DNA from: an uncultured Clostridia bacterium
GTDB taxonomy: Bacteria; Bacillota; Clostridia; TANB77; CAG-508
Length of the DNA: 64,000 nt
Assembly: GCA_934130935.1 (NCBI GenBank)
Contig: CAKOYQ010000003.1
Coordinates: 62,001 to 126,000 of the forward strand
Reading direction: 5' to 3'
Shown here piece by piece: positions 52,723 to 60,246 of this stretch. How positions within the stretch are numbered: the first letter of the stretch is position 1; each line of letters begins with the position of its first letter. Both the position numbers and the translations under genes were made by a program. Under the pieces are notes generated by a model. That model saw only the letters and a program-made list of their open reading frames with translations. It did not search any database and was not told where the DNA came from.

Positions 52723-53283
52723 ATGTTTGAGAGCATAATGAATTTTTTTAAGAAGATGACAAAAAAAGAAGAACAAACATTAAAGTCTAAAGATGCAGCA
52801 AAAGAAAGATTACATTTAGTTCTAATGCAAGATAGGGCAAACGTATCAGCAGACTTTTTAGATTTGATGAAACAAGAAATAATAGAGGTAATAAAAAAAT
52901 ATATAGATATAGATGAAAGTGCAATGGATGTTAGATTAACAAACAAAGAAAATGGAGACGGTAGCAATGGAGCTCCAGCGTTATATGCCAATATTCCTAT
53001 ATTAAATATTAAGGATGAGGTAAGGCAAACTGCACAAGTGGAAAAAAACAATAAAACAAAACAGAACAAACAAGAAGATAAGAAAACAAAAAATACAGTT
53101 AAAAATCAAGACAGTAAGACACAAAATAATAAGCAACAAGAAAATAAACAAAATGAAGCTAAAGAATCAAAAAATACTCAAAATGAGAAAAAGAAACAAA
53201 ATAATGATAAAGAAAAAGACAAAAAGACTGAACAAAAACAAGAAAAGTTAAAAAATAATACAAAAGAAAAAAATGAAAGTTAA
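52723..53283 (+). CDS. minE: MinE topological specificity factor with long charged C-terminal tail
   Basis: The first ~97 residues are a normal MinE: membrane-binding N-terminus (MFESIMNFFKKM), then SKDAAKERLHLVLMQDR and the beta-strand/anti-MinCD region, ADFLDLMKQEIIEVIKKYI and ALYANIPI. MinE usually ends there (~85-90 residues). Here about 80 further residues (103-186) consist almost entirely of Lys, Asn, Gln and Glu (KTKQNKQEDKKTKN and similar) and are likely disordered. The reading frame is continuous, with no frameshift or fusion domain. ATG 52723 follows GTTGGAGGGTAATAAATA. It lies 39 nt after minD and 24 nt before rodA. Confidence 0.92.
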   Translation: MFESIMNFFKKMTKKEEQTLKSKDAAKERLHLVLMQDRANVSADFLDLMKQEIIEVIKKYIDIDESAMDVRLTNKENGDGSNGAPALYANIPILNIKDEVRQTAQVEKNNKTKQNKQEDKKTKNTVKNQDSKTQNNKQQENKQNEAKESKNTQNEKKKQNNDKEKDKKTEQKQEKLKNNTKEKNES

Positions 53284-53307
53284 AAAACTTATAAAAAGAG
53301 TGATCAA

Positions 53308-54354
53308 ATGGATATAAAAAGATTAAGAAAAATAGAATGGTTGATATTAGTATGTGCACTTATATTATGTGGCATTGGGTTAATTGCATTATTTTCGGCA
53401 TCATATGATTCTGGTTTAGATGAATTTAAAAAACAGGCTGTTTGGGTGGGGATAAGTATTGGAATAATGATTGTAATTATGTTTATAGATTACAAAATTC
53501 TAATAAAATTATCTCCAATATTATATGGCATAGCAATAATATCATTAATAGCAGTATTATTCACAAAACCCATAAGTGGAGCTAGAAGTTGGTTCACAAT
53601 AGGAAATGATTTATTCTCATTTCAACCAGCCGAGATGTCAAAAATATTCATAATACTTTTTTTGGCATATGCAATTACTATAATACAAAGAAAAGGGAGA
53701 AGTGAAATAAACAGAATTCCCAAATTAGGAATAGTATTGCTAATAATAGCAGTTCCAACATTGCTGATAATAGCAGAACCAGATTATGGAACAGCGACAG
53801 CATATATAATTGCATTTATTGTAATGATTTTTGTGGCAGGAATAGATAAAAAATATATAATATCTGCACTTGCGATAGTGATAATAGCAATACCATTAAC
53901 ATATAATTTTATTTTACCACAACATGCTAAATCAAGAATTGATACTTTTTTAAACCCAGAATCAGATCCAATGGGAAAAGGATATAACATTTTACAATCT
54001 AAACTTGCAATAGGTTCTGGACAGATTACAGGAATGGGAATATTAAATGGTAACCAAACTCAATTAGGGTATTTATATCCTAAAACGACAGATTTTATAT
54101 TTTCTGTTATAGGAGAAGAAATGGGATTTGTTGTTGCATGTATAATAATTGTATTAAATGTAGTTATTATTACTAAATCTATTCAAGTTGCAAAAGGGAT
54201 AAAAGATGAAGCAGGAAGCTATGTTGCTGCTGGAATTTGCGGGATATTTCTTTTTCATACATTAGAAAACATAGGAATGACGATGGGGTTATTACCAATT
54301 ACAGGTGTACCTTTGTTGTTTGTAAGCTACGGACGGAAGCTCAATGATGACTAG
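53308..54354 (+). CDS. rodA: RodA/FtsW-type SEDS glycosyltransferase (3' frameshift)
   Basis: SEDS-family membrane peptidoglycan polymerase; the minD-minE context and sequence (PISGARSWFTIGNDLFSFQPAEMSK, split: GARSWF and QPAEMSKIF) favour RodA. About nine hydrophobic helices precede the family end motif. There the frame reads LLFVSYGRKLNDD and stops. In the next frame the expected SYGGSSMMTSFICLGVLLN continues to a stop at 54419-54421. A single extra base within GGACGGA (54331-54337) explains this. The restored stop overlaps the dusB ribosome site, as expected of an operon. Start ATG 53308 follows AAAGAGTGATCAA. Confidence 0.85.
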   Translation: MDIKRLRKIEWLILVCALILCGIGLIALFSASYDSGLDEFKKQAVWVGISIGIMIVIMFIDYKILIKLSPILYGIAIISLIAVLFTKPISGARSWFTIGNDLFSFQPAEMSKIFIILFLAYAITIIQRKGRSEINRIPKLGIVLLIIAVPTLLIIAEPDYGTATAYIIAFIVMIFVAGIDKKYIISALAIVIIAIPLTYNFILPQHAKSRIDTFLNPESDPMGKGYNILQSKLAIGSGQITGMGILNGNQTQLGYLYPKTTDFIFSVIGEEMGFVVACIIIVLNVVIITKSIQVAKGIKDEAGSYVAAGICGIFLFHTLENIGMTMGLLPITGVPLLFVSYGRKLNDD

Positions 54355-54429
54355 CTTTATCTGTTTAGGGGTTTTACTAAATATAAGTAGTCAGAGAAAA
54401 AATGGAATGTTTAATAAATGAGGTAAAAT

Positions 54430-55407
54430 ATGTACTTAAAGAGATTAAAAATAGGAGATGTACAACTAGAAAATAATTTAATATTGGCTCCAATGGCAGG
54501 TGTAACAGACCTGCCTTTTAGGCTTATTGCAGAAAAGTTTAATCCTGGATTAGTATGTACAGAGATGGTAAGTTCAAAAGCATTATTTTATGGGGATGAA
54601 AAAACTAAGCAATTATTAAGAACTGATCAAGAAAAAACACCAATAAGTATGCAAATATTTGGGAGTGATCCAGAAACAATGGGGTTTGCTACAAAGTATA
54701 TAACCAATTTTGCTGATATTATAGATATAAATATGGGATGTCCAGCTCCTAAAGTCGTGAAAAATGGTGATGGAAGCAAGTTACTTCTTGATTTAAATAA
54801 AGCAGAGGAAATAATAAAAGCTGTAGTTGCAAATTCAAAAGTTCCTGTAACTCTAAAATATAGAAAGGGATGGGACGATAAGCATATAATTGCATGTGAA
54901 ATGGCTAAAATAGCAGAGGCAAATGGGGTTTCTGCAATTACAATACATGGGAGAACACGTGATGAGTTTTATGGCGGAAAAGTAGACTTGAATATTATTA
55001 AAAAGGTAAAAGAGTCTGTTAATATACCTGTTATAGGAAATGGGGATATAATTGATGAAGAATCGGCAAAGATTATGTTTGAATATACTGGTGTTGATGG
55101 AATTATGATAGGAAGAGGTTCAATGGGAAATCCTTGGATATTTGAACAAATATGCTATTATTTGAAGAATGGAGAAAAAATTCCAAAACCAACTAAACAA
55201 GAGAGATATGAAATATTGAGAAAACATATTGAACTTGATGTTTTTTATAAAGGAGAAAAGGTTGCTATAAACGAAATGAGAAAACATATTGCATGGTATA
55301 CTAAAAATATGCCAGATTCAAGTGCTTTTAGAAATGTAATTAATCATATTGAAAATAAAGAAGAACTTATAGATGCAGTTAAGGAATATTTTTCTATATA
55401 TATGTAG
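54430..55407 (+). CDS. dusB: tRNA-dihydrouridine synthase (DusB type)
   Basis: 325-residue FMN-dependent enzyme that reduces uridine in the tRNA D-loop. TIM-barrel motifs: LAPMAGVTDLPFR (FMN phosphate), DINMGCPAPKVVKNGDGS with the catalytic Cys, LKYRKGWDD, ITIHGRTRDEFYGG and GIMIGRGSMGNPW. Normal length. Start ATG 54430 follows AATGAGGTAAAAT, whose TGA is the restored rodA stop. Confidence 0.94.
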   Translation: MYLKRLKIGDVQLENNLILAPMAGVTDLPFRLIAEKFNPGLVCTEMVSSKALFYGDEKTKQLLRTDQEKTPISMQIFGSDPETMGFATKYITNFADIIDINMGCPAPKVVKNGDGSKLLLDLNKAEEIIKAVVANSKVPVTLKYRKGWDDKHIIACEMAKIAEANGVSAITIHGRTRDEFYGGKVDLNIIKKVKESVNIPVIGNGDIIDEESAKIMFEYTGVDGIMIGRGSMGNPWIFEQICYYLKNGEKIPKPTKQERYEILRKHIELDVFYKGEKVAINEMRKHIAWYTKNMPDSSAFRNVINHIENKEELIDAVKEYFSIYM

Positions 55408-55415
55408 TTATATTT

Positions 55416-55449
55416 TCCTCTTAAAGTAATAAATATACTTTAGGAGGAT
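55416..55449 (+). promoter_or_regulatory. Terminator-shaped hairpin containing the GerS-like gene's ribosome site
   Basis: TCCTCTTAAAGTA (55416-55428) pairs over 13 positions (one G-U) with TACTTTAGGAGGA (55436-55448), followed by TTTTTG. The AGGAGGA ribosome site is wholly inside the 3' arm, so this can be the dusB terminator and an inhibitor of translation of the next gene. Confidence 0.6.
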
Positions 55450-55455
55450 TTTTGC

Positions 55456-56067
55456 ATGAAAAAGATATATTGGATAATTTTATTGATAATAGTATTGACA
55501 GTTGGTGGAGTATTTTTTTATAAAAATAGGGTTAAAAATTTAAAAAATGGAAATAATAAAAATAGTCAAGAAATCGTAAACTATATTTTAAACATTAGTT
55601 CATATGAGGTAAATGTTACAGTAGATGTAACAAGTAATAAAAATAGCAATAAATATATATTAAAACAAACATACCAAAGCCCTAATAGAAGTACGCAAGA
55701 AGTTATAGAACCAAGTAATATAGCTGGAATAAAAATGGAAAATGATGGAACAAATTTAAAGATAGAAAATAGTCAGTTAAGTTTAAATACTATTCTAGAA
55801 AACTACAGTTATTTAGGAGATAATTGCTTAGATTTATATAGTTTTATAGAAGATTATAAAAAAGATGAAAATGCAACATTTGAAGAAAAAAATGAAGAAA
55901 TAATAATGAAAGCAAGTAGTAAAACTGAAAATATTTATATGCAAGAAAAAACTTTACATATAGACAAAAAAACACAAAGTCCAACACAAATGGAAATAAA
56001 GGACAATAAACAAAAAACGACAATTTACATATTATATAATGAGGTAAAGGTAAATAGTACAAAGTAA
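55456..56067 (+). CDS. GerS-like / LolA-fold membrane-anchored protein
   Basis: 203-residue protein with an N-terminal transmembrane anchor (IYWIILLIIVLTVGGVFFY, about 4-22) and an exported domain. Its pattern (IVNYILNISSYEVNVTVDV, YILKQTYQSPNRSTQEV, IKMENDGTNLKIEN) resembles the LolA-like fold of clostridial GerS and related germination lipoproteins. GerS in C. difficile binds and activates CwlD during cortex modification; a cwlD gene lies 4.4 kb upstream here. This one has no lipobox Cys. Identification is by pattern only and moderate. ATG 55456 follows AGGAGGATTTTTGC. Confidence 0.55.
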   Translation: MKKIYWIILLIIVLTVGGVFFYKNRVKNLKNGNNKNSQEIVNYILNISSYEVNVTVDVTSNKNSNKYILKQTYQSPNRSTQEVIEPSNIAGIKMENDGTNLKIENSQLSLNTILENYSYLGDNCLDLYSFIEDYKKDENATFEEKNEEIIMKASSKTENIYMQEKTLHIDKKTQSPTQMEIKDNKQKTTIYILYNEVKVNSTK

Positions 56068-56181
56068 TGTAAGTACACTTTACAAAATATATAAATGTAA
56101 TATACTATTAACTTTACTTCAAACTAAGTTTAAAGATACGAAAATATAGACTTAAAATTGTAGTTTTTGGGAGTGAAGAAA

Positions 56182-56529
56182 ATGGTAGTAAAAAGAGGCG
56201 ATATGTTTTATGCAGACTTAAGTCCAGTTGTGGGCTCAGAACAAGGAGGAATTAGACCTGTTTTAATTATACAAAATGATTTAGGAAATAAGTATAGTCC
56301 AACTGTTATTGCTGCAGCCATAACGTCCCAAACAAATAAAACAAAATTGCCAACACATATAGAATTAGGCGAAAATACAAGTGGACTTAAGAGTAATTCA
56401 GTGGTATTAGCTGAACAAATAAGAACTATAGACAAAAGTAGGTTAAAAGAGAAAATAGGCCATATAAATGACACACAAATAATAAATCAGTTAAATAATG
56501 CACTTGGTGTAAGTTTCGGATTAGAATAG
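56182..56529 (+). CDS. MazF/PemK (EndoA) family mRNA interferase
   Basis: 115-residue toxin-type endoribonuclease. Signature elements are KRGDMFYADLSPVVGSEQGG (basic KRG, G-x-EQGG loop with substrate-binding residues), RPVLIIQND, TVIAAAITSQ and VVLAEQIRTIDKSRL. ATG 56182 is chosen because GGGAGTGAAGAAA precedes it; the frame is open from a TTG at 56167. Unlike Bacillus ndoAI-ndoA, no antitoxin gene precedes it: the 114-nt gap after the GerS-like gene has no open frame. The neutralising partner must be elsewhere or absent. Confidence 0.9.
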   Translation: MVVKRGDMFYADLSPVVGSEQGGIRPVLIIQNDLGNKYSPTVIAAAITSQTNKTKLPTHIELGENTSGLKSNSVVLAEQIRTIDKSRLKEKIGHINDTQIINQLNNALGVSFGLE

Positions 56530-56546
56530 AATTTGATATTAAATAT

Positions 56547-56582
56547 CCCATGTATATAATGTTTTACACATATATACATGGG
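56547..56582. terminator. Bidirectional terminator between mazF and tsaC
   Basis: CCCATGTATATA / TATATACATGGG, a perfect 12-bp stem, between convergent genes. Confidence 0.8.
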
Positions 56583-56595
56583 AATTTTGATAATA

Positions 56596-57207
56596 TTAAT
56601 TTTCAAGTACATCTATAATTTGTTCAATTAAAATTGGGCCTTGCCTTAAAACTTTTAATGTTTCAGAAGTACAATCTATTATAGAGCTTGCTTCGCCAAA
56701 AAATACATCTCCTTCCATTAAGCCATCTAAATTAGGAAAAGTTTTTTCTATTTCTTCTAAATTTGTACAAGTTGGAAAACCACTTAGATTTGCACTACTC
56801 ATAAAGATAGGACTTCTAGTTTCTTTTATTAAATTTTCTAAAGCTTTAGAAGTTGCCATTCTTACAGCGATTGTTGGCTCGCCGTTATTTACATATGAAG
56901 GAAGTTCAGGTTTTTTTAATAAAACAAGAGTAATAGGTCCTGGCATAAAAGCATGGATTATTTTTTCTATTTTTTCATTTACAATAGCAATGCTTTTTAT
57001 TTGTTCCTCATCTGCACACATAATAGGAAATAATTTTGAATGGGGACGATTTTTAATTTTTACTAGGTTATCATGAGCCTTAATTGAATTAATACGGGCA
57101 CATACCCCATAAATAGTGTCAGTAGGGACACTGATTACTCCATCATTTTTTAGGATATTAGCTAATTCCTTTGTTTCAGTTTGTTTGTATATTCTCATAT
57201 CAATCAC
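56596..57207 (-). CDS. tsaC: L-threonylcarbamoyladenylate synthase (YwlC/TsaC/Sua5 family)
   Basis: 203-residue enzyme making TC-AMP from threonine, bicarbonate and ATP for the t6A37 modification of ANN-decoding tRNAs. Motifs: GVISVPTDTIYGVCA (start of the YrdC domain), IKNRPHSKLFPIMC, FMPGPITLVL, EPTIAVRMATS and FMSSANLSGFPT. The Sua5 C-terminal domain is absent, as expected for the short TsaC form. ATG 57207 follows GGAGTGATTGAT on the minus strand. It lies 53 nt after the PBP gene on the same strand. Confidence 0.92.
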   Translation of the reverse strand: MIDMRIYKQTETKELANILKNDGVISVPTDTIYGVCARINSIKAHDNLVKIKNRPHSKLFPIMCADEEQIKSIAIVNEKIEKIIHAFMPGPITLVLLKKPELPSYVNNGEPTIAVRMATSKALENLIKETRSPIFMSSANLSGFPTCTNLEEIEKTFPNLDGLMEGDVFFGEASSIIDCTSETLKVLRQGPILIEQIIDVLEN

Positions 57208-57259
57208 TCCATAAAATATTGTAACATTATATTAACAACAATTCAACAACAAATTTATT

Positions 57260-59023
57260 TTATTTAGTATCTAAGTAAGGCAAAACTTCACTTAAGATTT
57301 TTCCTCCAACAGGAGCAGCTACACCACCACCTTGATGTCCTCCTTCGCCAGTAGGATTATACAAAGTGATAAGTAAAACGATTTTAGGATTATCAGTTTC
57401 AGCAACTCCACAAAAAGAAGTAACATATTTATTAGTATTAACACCATCTTCTGAAGTTCCAGTTTTTCCACCAACTTCATAACCAGCAACTTGAGCATTT
57501 TTTCCTGTACCTTTAGAAACAACACTGTTCATCATACTAAGAACTTTTTCGGCATTTTCCTTAGAAATAATTTGTTGGCCAGTTTCAATGGGCATTTCAC
57601 TAATTTCGCCATTAACACTACTTTGAATACTTTTTACAATACGAGGTTTTATATATACACCACCATTTGCAATAGAAGAAACAGCAGTAATCATTTGAAG
57701 AGGGGTTATTTCAAATCTTTGCCCAAAACTAATAGTTGCAAGTTCAACAGGACCAGCTTTTTCTTCCTTTATAAAAATACTATTAGCTTCACCAGGAAGC
57801 TTAATTCCTGTTTTTGAGAACAATCCAAATTTTCTCAAGTACTCATAATATTTTGTAACACCTATTTTTTGACCTAGTCCTATAAAAACAGGATTACAAG
57901 AATTCATTAAAGCCAGCCTTAGGCTTTCAGAACCATGAGGTCTATAATATCTCCAACATTTTATTCTAGTTCCAGCAACTTCAATTGCACCTGTACAACA
58001 AAATTGGCCTTCTTGATCTATATCTGTAACAATTTTCTCTTCGAGAGCTGCAGAAGCGGTTACAGTTTTAAAAACTGAACCAGGTTCATATGTGTCTGAG
58101 ATTGCTTTGTTTCTCCACATTCCTTGCAAAGCAGCTGATTTACCTTCAGCATCCATAGAATCCCACGTTAATTTTAATTCATCTGTAGATGGTTCATATG
58201 GTGAATTGGGGTCATAACTTGGATATGTCGCCATTGCTAAAATATCGCCATTTCTCGGATCCATTGCAATAATGCTACCACCATCTGTACATATATTATC
58301 AATGCATGCTTCTTTTAAATACTTTTCAACAATGGACTGAATTGTCATGTTAATAGTTAAATACAAATTATTGCCATCAATAGCAGAAACATAATCTTCA
58401 TCTCCAAGACTTACACCAGATGCGTTAGTTCTTCTATCAATCCTTCCATTTGTGCCTTTCAATTCATTATCATATTTTGCTTCAATACCGTCTAATCCTT
58501 GATTGTCACTTCCACAGAAGCCTATAACTTGTGCTGCAAGAGTGCCATAAGGATAATATCTTTTAGAATCTTCATCAATATTAATACCAGTAGATATTCC
58601 ATTTTGATTCATCCAGTTTCTTAATTCATCTGCTTTTTCTTTATCAATTTTTTTCACAATGCTTTCAATAGAACTTTTTTTGGACACTTTTTTTAAAACT
58701 TTATCATAATCAAGTTCGAAAATATCACTTAAAGCTTTCGCAACATTTTCTTTGTATTCGATAGGTATATTTGTAGGATTAACACTTACAGATTCAACGC
58801 TAGAACTTTCAGCTAAAATATATTTTCCTGTTGAGTCATATATTATACCACGTTTTGCAGTTATAGATCTGCTTTGTGACTGCTGAGAACCTGCCTTTTC
58901 ACTTAGTTCAGCACCCCAGACAAGTTGAATATAAGCTAATCTTGCAGTTAATACTGTAAAAATTATTAAAACTGTAAATAATGCATTTTTCATCTTTTTT
59001 TTGTTAGTTAAAGAAATTGGCAT
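57260..59023 (-). CDS. Class B penicillin-binding protein (PBP2/SpoVD/FtsI-type transpeptidase)
   Basis: 587-residue monofunctional transpeptidase with one N-terminal transmembrane segment (ALFTVLIIFTVLTARLAYI), a dimerisation domain (SITAKRGIIYDSTGKYIL) and the transpeptidase domain. Active-site motifs are S316-V-F-K319, S375-C-N and K520-T-G522. It ends shortly after the last motif, without the PASTA domain found in SpoVD and PBP2x. It may therefore be an FtsI/PBP2-like division enzyme or a short SpoVD relative. ATG 59023 follows GAGGTGATTTTT; the in-frame GTG at 59032 lies inside that ribosome site and is rejected. Confidence 0.93.
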   Translation of the reverse strand: MPISLTNKKKMKNALFTVLIIFTVLTARLAYIQLVWGAELSEKAGSQQSQSRSITAKRGIIYDSTGKYILAESSSVESVSVNPTNIPIEYKENVAKALSDIFELDYDKVLKKVSKKSSIESIVKKIDKEKADELRNWMNQNGISTGINIDEDSKRYYPYGTLAAQVIGFCGSDNQGLDGIEAKYDNELKGTNGRIDRRTNASGVSLGDEDYVSAIDGNNLYLTINMTIQSIVEKYLKEACIDNICTDGGSIIAMDPRNGDILAMATYPSYDPNSPYEPSTDELKLTWDSMDAEGKSAALQGMWRNKAISDTYEPGSVFKTVTASAALEEKIVTDIDQEGQFCCTGAIEVAGTRIKCWRYYRPHGSESLRLALMNSCNPVFIGLGQKIGVTKYYEYLRKFGLFSKTGIKLPGEANSIFIKEEKAGPVELATISFGQRFEITPLQMITAVSSIANGGVYIKPRIVKSIQSSVNGEISEMPIETGQQIISKENAEKVLSMMNSVVSKGTGKNAQVAGYEVGGKTGTSEDGVNTNKYVTSFCGVAETDNPKIVLLITLYNPTGEGGHQGGGVAAPVGGKILSEVLPYLDTK

Positions 59024-59069
59024 AAAAATCACCTCATATAAACTTATGCATTATATTAGAAAAAAATTA

Positions 59070-59100
59070 GGGCAATTTGGGGTCGGTTCCATTTTTGCCC
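59070..59100 (+). repeat. 31-nt REP-like element (intact copy)
   Basis: GGGCAATTTGGGGTCGG then TTCCATTTTTGCCC, 31 nt with GGGCAA/TTGCCC ends. It lies in the divergent gap between the PBP gene and ddl. Same family as at 39013 and 61978. Confidence 0.75.
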
Positions 59101-59242
59101 TTTGATGTTGCTGAAAAAATAAAATATATAGAAAACAGTTGAAATTAAAGTGATTTTTTGATAAAACTAAAAATGTAAGAATAATATAAATTTAAAATCA
59201 TATATATGGAAAAGAAATAAAAATATAGAAATGGGTGATATT

Positions 59243-60241
59243 ATGACAAGATTAGGAATCATATATGGAGGGATATCAACAGAACATGATGTTTCAGAGA
59301 TGTCAGCAAAATCTGTAATAGAGAATTTAGATAAAGAAAAATATGAAGTACATAAAATATATATAAATGAATATGGAAAATGGTTTCAAGAGGATAATGA
59401 TAAAAAAGAAGAAATTTATAATTTAGTATGGACATTAAAAGATTTGGATGTAGTATTTCCAGTTTTGCACGGAATTGGAGGAGAGGATGGCACAATACAA
59501 GGGATGTTAGAAATGCTAAAAGTTCCATATGTAGGATGTGGAGTGTTGTCTTCAAGTATAGGAATGGATAAAGTTTATACGAAAATTATTTTTGAAAAAG
59601 CTGGCATACAAGAAGCACCATATATTTATATAAAGAAACATGAAGATAAATATATGATTGTAAATGAGAACTTTGACGAAGAGGAATTTAATATAGAAAA
59701 AATAACTGGAAAATTAAAATTCCCCATGTTTGTAAAACCATCAAATTCAGGCTCTTCTGTTGGGGTAAAAAAAGCTACAAATAATGGGGAATTAAAAATG
59801 GCTATAGAAAATGCAGCACAATTTGATAATAAGATTTTAGTTGAGCAAGGTATCGAAGGAAAAGAAGTAGAATGTGCTATTTTGGATGGAAAAGAGATTA
59901 TTGCTTCAACAGTTGGAGAGATAGTGCCAGCAGAGGAGTTTTATAGCTTTGATGCAAAATATAATATTCCAGAGTCTAAGACTATTATTCCAGCTAATAT
60001 AGAAGAAACACAGATTGAAGAAATAAGAAAAATTGCTAAAAAAGCATTTAAAGCAGTTGATGGAAAGGGATTAGCAAGAGTAGATTTCTTTATTGAAAAA
60101 GAAACAAATAAAATTTATATTAATGAGATAAATACAATGCCAGGTTTTACTAAAATTAGTATGTATCCTAAATTGTTTGAAGCACAAGGAATTACATATT
60201 CTGAATTGTTAGATAAGCTAATAGAAAGAGCAATTAAATAA
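59243..60241 (+). CDS. ddl: D-alanine--D-alanine ligase
   Basis: 332-residue ATP-grasp ligase making D-Ala-D-Ala for peptidoglycan. Motifs: GIIYGGISTEHDVSE, VFPVLHGIGGEDGTIQG, MFVKPSNSGSSVGVKK (glycine-rich ATP loop), EQGIEGKEVECAILD, RVDFFIEKETNKIYINEIN (metal ligands) and TMPGFT. ATG 59243 is preferred over ATG 59231 because GGGTGAT lies between them. The last codons (AGA GCA ATT AAA TAA) are part of the 18-nt palindrome that was duplicated by the IS insertion immediately downstream; the stop codon is intact. Confidence 0.95.
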   Translation: MTRLGIIYGGISTEHDVSEMSAKSVIENLDKEKYEVHKIYINEYGKWFQEDNDKKEEIYNLVWTLKDLDVVFPVLHGIGGEDGTIQGMLEMLKVPYVGCGVLSSSIGMDKVYTKIIFEKAGIQEAPYIYIKKHEDKYMIVNENFDEEEFNIEKITGKLKFPMFVKPSNSGSSVGVKKATNNGELKMAIENAAQFDNKILVEQGIEGKEVECAILDGKEIIASTVGEIVPAEEFYSFDAKYNIPESKTIIPANIEETQIEEIRKIAKKAFKAVDGKGLARVDFFIEKETNKIYINEINTMPGFTKISMYPKLFEAQGITYSELLDKLIERAIK

Positions 60242-60246
60242 TTGCT
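60229..60246. repeat. Target duplication (left copy) = ddl terminator palindrome
   Basis: AGCAATTAAATAATTGCT, an 18-nt palindrome overlapping the ddl stop, directly before the IS. Identical copy at 61900-61917. Confidence 0.9.

Noticed and set aside
57260..59023. SpoVD assignment of the PBP
   Set aside because: The C-terminal PASTA domain typical of SpoVD is absent and the neighbours are not mraY/mur genes, so only the general class B PBP call is kept.
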